The position numbers and the translations under genes were made by a program. A stretch of DNA of 64,000 bases, from positions 1,684,501 through 1,748,500 of the forward strand of contig NZ_CP029064.1 of NCBI RefSeq assembly GCF_003076275.1, given 5' to 3'. The notes beneath the pieces are model-generated. The model had not been told where the DNA came from. It saw nothing but the letters and a program-made list of their open reading frames with translations, and ran no database searches. Positions 51,394 through 59,687 of the stretch are shown piece after piece. This DNA is from Microbulbifer sp. A4B17 (GTDB lineage: Bacteria; Pseudomonadota; Gammaproteobacteria; Pseudomonadales; Cellvibrionaceae). Numbering within the stretch: position 1 is the stretch's first letter; every line of letters begins with the position of its first letter.

Positions 51394-52511
51394 CGGATAG
51401 CGCTGCACAGAGTGCGGGATTAAAAATTGTTGCCGATGAGAATATTCCTGCGTTGGAAGAGTATTTCGGTGATCTGGGAACGCTGGAGCGCTATCACGGC
51501 CGCACTCTGAGCCGAGAACAATTGATTGATGCGGATATTTTGCTGGTGCGCTCGGTCACCCAGGTTGATCAAAGCCTGCTAGAGGGGACCCGGGTGCGCT
51601 TTGTTGGCAGCTGCACCATAGGCACTGATCACCTGGATACCCAGTGGTTGGAACGCAATGAGATCTTCTGGAGCGCCGCGCCTGGTTGTAATGCCAACTC
51701 CGTGGTGGAGTATGTTTTCTGCAACCTGGCCGCACTGGAAATTGACTGGCATGGGCGCAGCTTCGGCATAGTGGGCTGCGGCAATGTGGGCGGATTATTG
51801 CAACAGCGCTTGCATGCCCTCGGGGTTTCCTGCGCAGTTTACGATCCCTGGCTGCCGGAAAACCCGGATGCGAGTGAGCTGGAAAAGGTATTGAGCCAGG
51901 ATATTGTTTGCCTTCACGCCCCGCTGGTTAAGGGCGGCACCTACCCCAGTTTCCATATGATTGGAGCAGAGCAGTTGCAGCAACTCCGCGATGGCAGCGT
52001 ACTGATTAGCGCCGGCCGGGGTGGGGTGGTCGACAACCGGGCACTGCTGGCGGAAATCCAGCGGGGCAAGCGTTTTACTTCCGTACTGGACGTATGGGAG
52101 AACGAACCGGATATCGATATTGAATTATTGCAGCATGTTGACCTGGGGACACCGCATATTGCCGGTTACAGCCTGGATGGGAAGCTGGCTGGCACCCGTA
52201 TGATTCGCGAGGCCTTGTGCCGGGAATTGGGTATTGCACCTATGTCTGCGGAATGTCAGCCAGCTGTCACATCTAAAGAGATTACGGGAGACTCAGCAGA
52301 AGAATTACTGTTGCAGATGTACAACCCCCGCGCGGACGATCGCCGCCTGCGCGCGGCAGCAGCAGGTGATGTGCCGATGGAGAAGGCTTTTGATTTGCTG
52401 CGTAAAGAGTACCCCGAGCGCCTGGAGTTTAGTCACTACAAAACTTCAGGCCCGGCTTTGGGTGACGAAGAGAAGCGGCAACTGGAAGTATTGGGGTTGG
52501 CGTGCAGTTAA
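51390..52511 (+). CDS. pdxB: Erythronate-4-phosphate dehydrogenase PdxB
   Basis: This 373-residue D-2-hydroxyacid dehydrogenase has KIVADENIPALEEYFGDLG at the start and FVGSCTIGTDHLD. Also present are GIVGCGNVGGLLQQRLHALG (NAD loop), ISAGRGGVVDN with its Arg, WENEPDID, TPHIAGYSLDGKLAGT with its His, and a C-terminal dimerisation domain. It makes 3-hydroxy-4-phospho-2-oxobutanoate in pyridoxal phosphate synthesis. It overlaps the genes on both sides. Confidence 0.96.
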   Translation: MTDSAAQSAGLKIVADENIPALEEYFGDLGTLERYHGRTLSREQLIDADILLVRSVTQVDQSLLEGTRVRFVGSCTIGTDHLDTQWLERNEIFWSAAPGCNANSVVEYVFCNLAALEIDWHGRSFGIVGCGNVGGLLQQRLHALGVSCAVYDPWLPENPDASELEKVLSQDIVCLHAPLVKGGTYPSFHMIGAEQLQQLRDGSVLISAGRGGVVDNRALLAEIQRGKRFTSVLDVWENEPDIDIELLQHVDLGTPHIAGYSLDGKLAGTRMIREALCRELGIAPMSAECQPAVTSKEITGDSAEELLLQMYNPRADDRRLRAAAAGDVPMEKAFDLLRKEYPERLEFSHYKTSGPALGDEEKRQLEVLGLACS

Positions 52512-53653
52512 GTAAACAAGTAAAAAAGCTCGGTTTAATTATTAACCCCTGGGCTGGCATTGGCGGCCCGGCAGGGCTCAAGGGGAGCGATGGTGTCGAA
52601 ACTGTGCAACGAGCGCTGGACGCAGGTATCGAACCCCAGGCAAATCAGCGTGCGGCGCTGGCCCTTGAGGAGTTAAAACCCTATAAGGATGAGCTGGAAA
52701 TCCTGTGCTTTGCCGGCGATATGGGGGCCAGTACTGCGCGTAAACTCGGTTTTTCTGTCTGTGAAGTGGGCGTGGCTGAGTGCTCCCCATCCTCCCCGGA
52801 AGATACAGAGCGTGCAGCAGTCACTATCCGCAACAATGGTGCAGACCTCATTGTTTTTATTGGCGGTGACGGCACTGCGAGAAATATCGTCAATGCCCTG
52901 GGAGATAATTTCCCGGTACTGGGTATTCCCGCCGGAGTGAAAATGCACTCCGCCTGTTTTGCGATTTCCCCTAAAGCGGGTGGCGAGGTTTTGCGCCGCC
53001 TGATGGCGGGGCAGCTGGTGGACCTCGCTGAACGTGAGGTGCGGGATATTGATGAGCAGTCATTCCGCAGCGGGCGGGTAACCACGCGTTACTACGGCGA
53101 GTTGCTGGTGCCCCAGGAAGGTCAGTTTTTACAGGCGGTAAAAAATGCGGGCCGCGAAGTGGAAGAGCTGGCAGTTGCGGATATCGCCGCAGAGATTACC
53201 GAAGACCTGGACCCGCAAACCCTGTATGTCGTTGGCCCAGGCTCTACTACGCTGGCAATTCTCAGCGAGTTGGGCTGTGAGGGAACACTGTTGGGGGTGG
53301 ATTTATTACTGGGTGGCCAGTTGTTGCAGCTGGATGTCAGTGCGCCGCAAATTGAACAGGCCATTGCGGATCACAGCGGGCCGGTAAAAATCATTCTCAC
53401 GGCCATTGGTGGCCAGGGTCATTTAATTGGCCGGGGTAACCAACAATTGTCGGCCAATGTACTGCGGCGCGTTGGGCGCGATAATTTAATCGTGGTTGCG
53501 ACTAAAACAAAAATTACGGAACTGCATGGGCGCCCGCTATTGATAGATAGCGGTAACCCCAAGCTTGATAAACGGTGGAGTGGTTTTATTCGAGTGGTTA
53601 CCGGCTACCGGGATGCCATTCTTTATCCACTGAGTAACGGGGATATTCAATAA
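52502..53653 (+). CDS. ATP-NAD kinase-like protein (AcoX/PpnK-like)
   Basis: This 383-residue protein starts at GTG 52502, overlapping pdxB by 10 bases. LGLIINPWAGIGGPAGLKGS, VFIGGDGTARNIVNAL (the GGDGT motif of NAD and diacylglycerol kinases), GIPAGVKMHSACFAISPKAG and LTAIGGQGHLIGRGNQQLS are typical of the AcoX-like branch found in many gammaproteobacteria. A role as NAD kinase is likely but not proven for this branch. Confidence 0.88.
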   Translation: MQLSKQVKKLGLIINPWAGIGGPAGLKGSDGVETVQRALDAGIEPQANQRAALALEELKPYKDELEILCFAGDMGASTARKLGFSVCEVGVAECSPSSPEDTERAAVTIRNNGADLIVFIGGDGTARNIVNALGDNFPVLGIPAGVKMHSACFAISPKAGGEVLRRLMAGQLVDLAEREVRDIDEQSFRSGRVTTRYYGELLVPQEGQFLQAVKNAGREVEELAVADIAAEITEDLDPQTLYVVGPGSTTLAILSELGCEGTLLGVDLLLGGQLLQLDVSAPQIEQAIADHSGPVKIILTAIGGQGHLIGRGNQQLSANVLRRVGRDNLIVVATKTKITELHGRPLLIDSGNPKLDKRWSGFIRVVTGYRDAILYPLSNGDIQ

Positions 53654-53656
53654 GCG

Positions 53657-54598
53657 ATGAGTGCAGATTGGCAGTTACTGCTGGAGCAGGTAGAAAATAA
53701 ATTAGGGCAGAATGTTGGCGACAGCCGCCGTTTTTTTCACGGCCGGGGTCGCAGCTATGAAGGCTTGGAGCAGGTCTGTGTCGACAGCTTTTTCCCCGCT
53801 TTGTTAGTGACTTTTTTTGAAGAATATGAAGGTGAAGTAGAGCTGTGTGAAAAGCTCTGGCAAATGGCCGAGGTGCGAGGTTATCAGGGAGTCGCTGCGC
53901 AGCGACGCTATCTCCCCGGGGCACCATTGCAGTGGCACTTTGGCGAGCCGGTAACAGATCCGGTCGCGCAGCGTGGAGACCTTAAATTCCCCCTCACGTT
54001 TGATCGACAAAATGTGGGTTTCTTCCTGGATATTGAGCCGGGCAGGGCCTGGCTTGAAGAGCAGGTGCGTGCAAGAGCTGGGCAGACGTCGGCAAAAATG
54101 CTCAACCTTTTCGCTTTCACCTGTGCCTTTTCTGCGGTCGCGCGAGCGGCAGGTGATATCGATATTGTAAATGTGGATGTCAATCGCGGTGTTTTAAATC
54201 GCGGACGGGAAAATCACGAGGTTAATGGGCTGTCGCTCAAAGGGGTTCAGTTCCTGCAGTTCGATGCACTGCGTCAATTCAAGCGCTTCGACCGTCGCGG
54301 CCCCTTTGACCTGGGCATTGTCGATCCGCCGACACGACAAAAAGGTCGCTTCGATGTCAGCCAGAATTATGAAAAGTTGCTGAGGCAGCTGCCCGCTTGT
54401 CTCGCCGCTGAGGCGGATCTGCTGATGGTGATCAACTCGCCCCGGCACAGCGAAGCCCAGTTTAGGGAGTTAATCCTCGGATCTGACAGAGGTTATGAAG
54501 TTGTGGCACGGTTGGAGCAGAATCCGGATTTCCCTGATCGGGACCCGGATGCTGCCTTAAAAATGCTGCATGTTAAATATCGTCGCCAATCCCAGTAA
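53657..54598 (+). CDS. RlmI/RlmK-type class I methyltransferase
   Basis: This 313-residue protein, with its start 3 bases after the previous stop, has a RlmK/I-like plan without a PUA domain. VGFFLDIEPGRAWLEEQVRA, MLNLFAFTCAFSAVARAAG (SAM loop), VNVDVNRGVLNRGRENHEVN and DLGIVDPPTRQKGRFD are present. It matches the C-terminal half of E. coli RlmKL or free relatives. By inference it methylates a nucleobase in rRNA. It closes the epmC-xni-pdxB run. Confidence 0.82.
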   Translation: MSADWQLLLEQVENKLGQNVGDSRRFFHGRGRSYEGLEQVCVDSFFPALLVTFFEEYEGEVELCEKLWQMAEVRGYQGVAAQRRYLPGAPLQWHFGEPVTDPVAQRGDLKFPLTFDRQNVGFFLDIEPGRAWLEEQVRARAGQTSAKMLNLFAFTCAFSAVARAAGDIDIVNVDVNRGVLNRGRENHEVNGLSLKGVQFLQFDALRQFKRFDRRGPFDLGIVDPPTRQKGRFDVSQNYEKLLRQLPACLAAEADLLMVINSPRHSEAQFRELILGSDRGYEVVARLEQNPDFPDRDPDAALKMLHVKYRRQSQ

Positions 54599-54612
54599 TG
54601 GCGATTGTCAAT

Positions 54613-54644
54613 GCCGCGCATTAAGGGGCTCCTTACAGCGCGGC
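54613..54644. terminator. Hairpin between convergent operons
   Basis: An outer GCCGCGC/GCGCGGC stem (54613-54619 with 54638-54644) and an inner TAAGG/CCTTA stem surround a GGCT loop. It overlaps the last codons of the leftward gene ending at 54633 and follows the methyltransferase stop by 14 bases. Confidence 0.55.
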
Positions 54645-55034
54645 AAACTCTCGCATCAAGCGCTCCATCAGCGCCTGCAACTGGCCTGATGATCCCTCGC
54701 GCACAGCACTGTTGAGCAACTGGGCGTTGCTCTGTCCAGACTCAGCTCCGGCATTAATCATTAGCAGGAAACCCTTGTGGCTCAATACCGCATCCTCCAT
54801 CGCTTCCTGGCGCACCAGCTGGGAAAAGTTGATATAGCCGCTCTGCTTTAGCCAGGTCATGGACCCCAGGCAGGCTAAATGGCGGGGGGAGTGAAGCCCG
54901 TACTCATCCGGTGAGTCGGGGCCGGAAATATCTTCCACGTAAACGGTTGCCGGTACCGGGAATTGATTAAACATCGCCAGCAGTACCCTGCCGGCATCCC
55001 GGTAAAAATCGTGAATATGTAAATCGTCCAGCAT
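54633..55034 (-). CDS. Hypothetical protein translationally coupled to alaA
   Basis: This 133-residue protein starts at ATG 55034, sharing one base with the alaA stop (TGATG). The upstream part of the longer frame is alaA in another reading. The sequence reads HIHDFYRDAGRVLLAMFNQF, VYVEDISGPDSPDEYGLHSP, MTWLKQSGYINFSQLVRQEA, HKGFLLMIN, QALMERLMREFAAL. It looks like a small soluble alpha-helical protein, possibly with a winged-helix-like core (CLGSMTWLKQSGYI). No family recognised. The coupling suggests equal expression with AlaA. Confidence 0.7.
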   Translation of the reverse strand: MLDDLHIHDFYRDAGRVLLAMFNQFPVPATVYVEDISGPDSPDEYGLHSPRHLACLGSMTWLKQSGYINFSQLVRQEAMEDAVLSHKGFLLMINAGAESGQSNAQLLNSAVREGSSGQLQALMERLMREFAAL

Positions 55035-56248
55035 CAGCAGGAATATCGCTCCAAAAAGTCGCCCAGGCGTTCCATCGCATGCGATAAGTCGTCGGCACGG
55101 GGCAGGAAGACAATGCGCAGGTGGTCCGGTGCATCCCAATGGAAGGCACTGCCTTGAGCCAGTAGTATTTTTTCCTGGCGCAGGAAATCCAGCACCAGCT
55201 GCTCGTCATTTTCGATCTTATGATGATCCAGATGCAGCTTGGGAAACAAGTAGATAGCACCGCTGGGTTTGACACAGCTCACACCAGGAATGTCATTGAG
55301 CATGCGGTGGGCCATATCTCGCTGTTGGCGCAGGCGCCCGCCGGGCAGGACCAGATCGTTAATACTCTGGTAGCCACCGAGAGCGGTTTGTACTGCGAAC
55401 ATGGCGGGTACATTGCCGCACAGGCGCATGGAGGCCAGTATTTCCATCCCCTGGATAAAACCTTTGGCGCGGTGTTTGGTGCCGCTGATAACCATCCAGC
55501 CAGAGCGGAAGCCGGCCAGGCGATAGGACTTGGAGAGGCCATTAAAGCTCAGGCAGAGCACGTCCGGGGCCAGCTTGGCCATCGGGGTAAATTCCGCATC
55601 GTCGTAGAGAATCTTGCTATAAATCTCATCGGCGAAGATCACCAGGTTGTGGCTGCGGGCTACCTCGACAATATCTTCAAGTAATTCCCGGGGATAAACG
55701 GCGCCAGTGGGGTTATTGGGGTTGATAACCACTATGCCGCGGGTTTTTGAGGTGATTTTGGCTTTGATATCCTCAATATCCGGCAGCCATCCGGACTCCT
55801 CGTCGCAGCGATAGAGAACCGGCTTGGCGCCGGTGAGGTTGGTGGCGGCCATCCACAATGGGTAGTTGGGCATTGGCAACAACATTTCGTCGCCATTGTT
55901 GAGAAGGGCCTGGGTACTCATGGAAATCAGTTCGGAGACGCCGTTGCCCAGGTAAATATCGTTAATCTCGACACCCGGGATACCCAGGGTCTGGCACTCT
56001 TGCATAATGGCCTTACGCGCAGCGAAGAGCCCTTTGGACTCGACGTAGCCCTGTGCCTCAGAGAGATTGTGAATGACGTCTTGGATAATCTCGTCGGGGG
56101 CGTTAAAACCGAAGGGGGCAGGGTTGCCAATATTCAGTTTGAGGATGCGGTGGCCTTCCTCTTCCATGCGCTGGGCCTGCTCCATCACGGGGCCGCGAAT
56201 TTCGTAGCAGACGCCGTGCAGTTTTTCTGATTTATTGATGTCCTTCAT
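55034..56248 (-). CDS. alaA: Glutamate-pyruvate aminotransferase AlaA
   Basis: This 404-residue fold-type I aminotransferase has GVCYEIRGPVMEQAQRMEEE, KLNIGNPAPFGFNAPDEI, MPNYPLWMAATNLTG, VVINPNNPTGAVYP, LVIFADEIYSKILYDD and SFNGLSKSYRLAGFRSGW with the PLP Lys, then the substrate-binding Arg region LRIVFLPRADD. It makes alanine from pyruvate and glutamate. The length and N-terminus match E. coli AlaA. Confidence 0.95.
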   Translation of the reverse strand: MKDINKSEKLHGVCYEIRGPVMEQAQRMEEEGHRILKLNIGNPAPFGFNAPDEIIQDVIHNLSEAQGYVESKGLFAARKAIMQECQTLGIPGVEINDIYLGNGVSELISMSTQALLNNGDEMLLPMPNYPLWMAATNLTGAKPVLYRCDEESGWLPDIEDIKAKITSKTRGIVVINPNNPTGAVYPRELLEDIVEVARSHNLVIFADEIYSKILYDDAEFTPMAKLAPDVLCLSFNGLSKSYRLAGFRSGWMVISGTKHRAKGFIQGMEILASMRLCGNVPAMFAVQTALGGYQSINDLVLPGGRLRQQRDMAHRMLNDIPGVSCVKPSGAIYLFPKLHLDHHKIENDEQLVLDFLRQEKILLAQGSAFHWDAPDHLRIVFLPRADDLSHAMERLGDFLERYSC

Positions 56249-56434
56249 GGTGACCTGGAAGCTCTATTGCAGAGCAGGAGCGGCCCAGGGCCGCGAGTTC
56301 AGTGCGCGAAAACCGGGTAATGTCCACCAGCGGTAGGTACCACTCCTGCGGGAAACCGGGAACCGATATACATAGGCATTGCCACAAGGCGGCGCCTGAC
56401 CGGAAACCCCAATTGATTACGGAAACACTAGAGT

Positions 56435-56851
56435 ATGTCAAAACAGATGGATGAGAACTACTGGCGGGATAAGCTTACAGATGAGGAGTTTGAGGTCTGC
56501 CGGGAAGGTGGGACAGAGGCGCCGTTTAGCGGCGAATATTGGGATGTTTTTGACGATGGCGTCTATCGTTGTCGTTGCTGTGGCGAGGTTTTATTCGGCT
56601 CGCAGTCAAAATTTGAGAGCGGTTGTGGTTGGCCCAGTTTCGATGCCGAGCATAGCGAAGGTGTTGTGAAGGAGTTGCCTGACGATAGCTATGGTATGCA
56701 GCGTGTAGAGATTCGCTGCACAAAATGCGACGCTCATCTCGGTCATGTTTTTGATGACGGTCCCACCGATACGGGACTTCGCTACTGTGTGAACTCTCTA
56801 TCTGTAAAGCTGGATCAGGGGGGGAGTGAAATGGAGGATGATACCGAGTGA
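56435..56851 (+). CDS. msrB: Peptide-methionine (R)-S-oxide reductase MsrB
   Basis: This 138-residue protein has two zinc CxxC pairs, CRCCGE and IRCTKCDAHLG. The segment ESGCGWPSFDAEHS and the catalytic Cys in RYCVNSLSV near the end fit MsrB. It reduces methionine-R-sulphoxide in proteins using thioredoxin. No signal peptide, so it is cytoplasmic. Its stop overlaps the DUF1499 gene start (ATGA-type overlap, 4 bases). Confidence 0.96.
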   Translation: MSKQMDENYWRDKLTDEEFEVCREGGTEAPFSGEYWDVFDDGVYRCRCCGEVLFGSQSKFESGCGWPSFDAEHSEGVVKELPDDSYGMQRVEIRCTKCDAHLGHVFDDGPTDTGLRYCVNSLSVKLDQGGSEMEDDTE

Positions 56852-57624
56852 CAGAATCACACTGGAGTAATTGGCTACTGCGCGTGCAGTGGATATTGCT
56901 GTTGCTGATTGTCCTCGCAGCGGCTGCCCTGCGTTTCGGGGTGCTGCACTTTTCTGTGGTTTTCAAAATCTTTGTGTTTTCCGGCGGTGCGGCACTGGTG
57001 GTTGCATTGCTGAGTCTGTTTGTCTTTGTCTGGGGGGTGAGTAAAAGCAAGCCGTTAGTACGAAGCAATGCCCTGTGGGCGGCACTACTGGGATTATTGC
57101 CGGTTGCGATACCCCTGGTGACAGTGGGGCAGGGTAACTTCGATGTGCCGAGGATTCACGATATCACCACCGATACCCGCAATCCCCCCCAGTACCAAGA
57201 GGTATTGAAGTTGCGCCAGAAAGGCGACAACAGTGCCGAATACGGTGGAGAGAAGGTGGCCGAATTGCAGCGAGAAGCGGATATATATGCCGATATAATG
57301 CCATTGCACGTGGACTTCCCGATAGCTCGTACCACTGAGATCGCTGCTGAAGTGGCTGAAGATCTGGGTTGGAAAGTGGTTTCCTATGAGCCCCAGCGGG
57401 GCCATCTGGAGGCTGTGGCGAAAACACCGATTCTCGGTTTTACGGACGATATCGTTGTGCGGGTCAGCGCTGACGAGGGCGGTGGTTCCAAAGTTGACGT
57501 GCGTTCCAGTTCCCGTGTTGGGGTGAGTGACCTGGGTACCAATGCTAAACGCATTCGCCAGTTTCTGGAAGAATTACACTTGCACGCACTGGTGCTTGAG
57601 GGAACCGGTACAGGGCGGTACTAG
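56848..57624 (+). CDS. DUF1499 membrane protein
   Basis: This 258-residue protein starts at GTG 56848. Three membrane helices lie within about 10-95 (VQWILLLLIVLAAAALRFGV, GGAALVVALLSLFVFVWGV, ALLGLLPVAIPLVTVG). A soluble domain with RIHDITTDTRNPPQYQ, DLGWKVVSYEPQRGHLEAVA and GFTDDIVVRVSADEGGGSKV follows, matching DUF1499. Function unknown. It is coupled to msrB. Confidence 0.88.
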   Translation: MTESHWSNWLLRVQWILLLLIVLAAAALRFGVLHFSVVFKIFVFSGGAALVVALLSLFVFVWGVSKSKPLVRSNALWAALLGLLPVAIPLVTVGQGNFDVPRIHDITTDTRNPPQYQEVLKLRQKGDNSAEYGGEKVAELQREADIYADIMPLHVDFPIARTTEIAAEVAEDLGWKVVSYEPQRGHLEAVAKTPILGFTDDIVVRVSADEGGGSKVDVRSSSRVGVSDLGTNAKRIRQFLEELHLHALVLEGTGTGRY

Positions 57625-57693
57625 AATGCCCTCCTGAAACGGCTGGGTTTTGTAAGTGCCTGACAATAAAAGAAAAAAAATTCAAAAAGAGTG

Positions 57694-57729
57694 TTGACAG
57701 GTTCGGCAACGGTCCATAGAATGCGCCCC
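57694..57729 (+). promoter_or_regulatory. Strong sigma70-type promoter of the tRNA array, GC-rich discriminator
   Basis: Perfect TTGACA (57694-57699), a 17-base spacer, TAGAAT (57717-57722), then GCGCCCC. The GC-rich discriminator is the mark of stringently controlled stable-RNA promoters. The first tRNA begins 62 bases after the -10 box. Confidence 0.85.
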
Positions 57730-57784
57730 ACTTCTGACGCAGAGCTACACTTTAAGGCGGAGCGAAACGACAGAAGGTTTCTGG

Positions 57785-57860
57785 GTCCCCATCGTCTAGA
57801 GGCCTAGGACACCGCCCTTTCACGGCGGTAACAGGGGTTCGACTCCCCTTGGGGATGCCA
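57785..57860 (+). tRNA. tRNA-Glu (TTC), copy 1
   Basis: A 76-nt cloverleaf including encoded CCA. The acceptor GTCCCCA pairs with TGGGGAT, anticodon arm CCGCCCTTTCACGGCGG has TTC in the loop, and the T-arm contains GGTTCGACTCC. The sequence is identical to the two later copies. One base separates it from tRNA-Gly copy 1. Confidence 0.97.
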
Positions 57861-57861
57861 C

Positions 57862-57937
57862 GCGGGAATAGCTCAGTTGGTAGAGCGCAACCTTGCCAAG
57901 GTTGAGGTCGCCGGTTCGAACCCGGTTTCCCGCTCCA
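57862..57937 (+). tRNA. tRNA-Gly (GCC), copy 1
   Basis: 76 nt with encoded CCA. Acceptor GCGGGAA pairs with TTCCCGC; the anticodon arm CAACCTTGCCAAGGTTG has GCC; the T-arm is CCGGTTCGAACCCGG. Identical to copies 2 and 3. Confidence 0.97.
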
Positions 57938-58058
57938 AGTTTTCCGCTTTGCAAGATGATCTCTAGTCAGCTTGCAGAGCACGCCACCGAGAAATCAGTG
58001 GTATTGCCATGGACAGCATGGCAGCACCGGGCCGAGAAAGGTCGAAGTGCAAGTTTCT

Positions 58059-58134
58059 GTCCCCATCGTCTAGAGGCCTAGGACACCGCCCTTTCACGGC
58101 GGTAACAGGGGTTCGACTCCCCTTGGGGATGCCA
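58059..58134 (+). tRNA. tRNA-Glu (TTC), copy 2
   Basis: Identical to copy 1, with encoded CCA. It begins exactly 300 bases before copy 3. Confidence 0.97.
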
Positions 58135-58138
58135 ATAC

Positions 58139-58163
58139 GACCCGGTAGCAATGCTACCGGGTC
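58139..58163 (+). other. Perfect 12-bp hairpin between tRNA-Glu and tRNA-Gly, copy 2
   Basis: GACCCGGTAGCA, one base, TGCTACCGGGTC. It has no T-run, so it is not an ordinary terminator. The matching hairpin in copy 3 differs at paired positions on both arms, so pairing is preserved. It may guide precursor processing. Confidence 0.8.
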
Positions 58164-58168
58164 AAATT

Positions 58169-58244
58169 GCGGGAATAGCTCAGTTGGTAGAGCGCAACCT
58201 TGCCAAGGTTGAGGTCGCCGGTTCGAACCCGGTTTCCCGCTCCA
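58169..58244 (+). tRNA. tRNA-Gly (GCC), copy 2
   Basis: Identical to copy 1, with encoded CCA. Confidence 0.97.
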
Positions 58245-58358
58245 GTTTTACTTTTGAATGGATCTTTGGCCCCGTTCAAAAGTGAAGTCACCGAGAGGTG
58301 GCACAGCCATGGACAGCGTGGCAGCACGGGACCGAAGAGGTTGTAGTGCAAAGTTTCT

Positions 58359-58434
58359 GTCCCCATCGTCTAGAGGCCTAGGACACCGCCCTTTCACGGC
58401 GGTAACAGGGGTTCGACTCCCCTTGGGGATGCCA
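58359..58434 (+). tRNA. tRNA-Glu (TTC), copy 3
   Basis: Identical to copies 1 and 2, with encoded CCA. The 50 bases before it (CCATGGACAGCGTGGCAGCA and on) repeat those before copy 2 with a few changes. Confidence 0.97.
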
Positions 58435-58438
58435 ATAC

Positions 58439-58463
58439 GGCCCGGCAGCACTGCTGCCGGGCC
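58439..58463 (+). other. Perfect 12-bp hairpin between tRNA-Glu and tRNA-Gly, copy 3
   Basis: GGCCCGGCAGCA, one base, TGCTGCCGGGCC. Compared with copy 2, A-T pairs have become G-C pairs on both arms. Confidence 0.8.
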
Positions 58464-58473
58464 AACCAAAAAA

Positions 58474-58549
58474 GCGGGAATAGCTCAGTTGGTAGAGCGC
58501 AACCTTGCCAAGGTTGAGGTCGCCGGTTCGAACCCGGTTTCCCGCTCCA
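58474..58549 (+). tRNA. tRNA-Gly (GCC), copy 3
   Basis: Identical to copies 1 and 2, with encoded CCA. A terminator follows 5 bases later. Confidence 0.97.
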
Positions 58550-58553
58550 AAAT

Positions 58554-58587
58554 AAAAAGCCGCTCAATCGAGCGGCTTTTTGTTTTT
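58554..58587 (+). terminator. Rho-independent terminator of the tRNA array
   Basis: Stem AAAAAGCCGCTC with GAGCGGCTTTTT, a 4-nt loop and a further T-run. It lies directly after the last tRNA. Confidence 0.95.
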
Positions 58588-58751
58588 CCGATATATTACT
58601 TCTTAGTTTATCGCCTTCACTGCTGTATTTAATCAGTACCCGTTTGTTCGGCTGGACAGAGTGAACGCTGTCGATAAGACCCTAGCTCCCCTCAGGTTGA
58701 AATTATTTGGGTTAGCGCGTTGAATGACGCTCCCCACAACAGGAGTGAGAG

Positions 58752-59687
58752 ATGAGCGCTGCGCTTTCGATTCACAATTTACAAAAGACCTACGAAAATG
58801 GCTTCCAGGCCCTGAAAGGCATCAGTTTTGATGTGCAACCTGGGGATTTCTTCGCGTTGTTGGGCCCCAATGGGGCGGGGAAATCTACCACCATCGGCAT
58901 CATTTGTTCCCTGGTGCGCAAGAGTGGTGGCGCGATATCTATCTTTGGGCAGGATATCGATATTGATTTTGCCGCCGCTAAACGCCTGCTTGGAGTCGTA
59001 CCGCAAGAATTTAATTTCAGCCAGTTTGAAAAGGTGTTCGATATTGTTGTTACCCAGGGCGGTTTTTATGGCATGCCGCGCAAACTGGCTGAAGAGCGCA
59101 CCGAGAAATACCTGAAGCAATTGGGGCTGTGGGATAAGCGCGCTACGCAGGCGCGGATGCTTTCCGGCGGTATGAAGCGCAGGCTGATGATTGCACGGGC
59201 TCTGATTCACGAGCCAAAGTTGTTAATACTGGATGAGCCCACGGCGGGAGTGGACATTGAGCTGCGCCGGTCAATGTGGAGTTTCCTGGAGAAAATTAAC
59301 CAGCAGGGCACCACGATTATTCTCACCACTCACTATCTGGAGGAGGCGGAGAGCCTCTGCCGTAATATTGCGATTATCGACAAAGGCACTATCGTCGAGA
59401 ACACTTCAATCAAGTCGCTATTAAAAACTCTCAACCGGGAAACCTTTATCCTGGATTGCGCAGAATATCTCGCCGAGTGCCCGGACCTGTCTGGTTATGA
59501 GGGGCGCTTGCGGGACAATCACTCCCTGGAGGTCACCATAGAAAAGGGGCAGTCCCTGACCGAGCTGTTTGCTTCACTACAGCGGCAAGGTGTAACAGTT
59601 ACCAGTATGAGAAACCGTGCTAACCGCTTGGAAGAGCTGTTCCTGTCCATGTTGTCGGAAGAAAAAATGGCGGGGCTTGAAGAGTGA
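58752..59687 (+). CDS. yadG: ABC-2 type exporter ATP-binding protein
   Basis: This 311-residue protein has Walker A GPNGAGKST, Q-loop VVPQEFNFSQFEKV, signature LSGGMKRRL, Walker B LLILDEPTAGVDIE and the H-loop LTTHYLEEAE. The C-terminal extension is as in YadG (308 residues in E. coli). The start has GGAGTGAGAG before ATG. It overlaps the permease gene by 4 bases. The exported substrate is unknown. Confidence 0.92.
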   Translation: MSAALSIHNLQKTYENGFQALKGISFDVQPGDFFALLGPNGAGKSTTIGIICSLVRKSGGAISIFGQDIDIDFAAAKRLLGVVPQEFNFSQFEKVFDIVVTQGGFYGMPRKLAEERTEKYLKQLGLWDKRATQARMLSGGMKRRLMIARALIHEPKLLILDEPTAGVDIELRRSMWSFLEKINQQGTTIILTTHYLEEAESLCRNIAIIDKGTIVENTSIKSLLKTLNRETFILDCAEYLAECPDLSGYEGRLRDNHSLEVTIEKGQSLTELFASLQRQGVTVTSMRNRANRLEELFLSMLSEEKMAGLEE

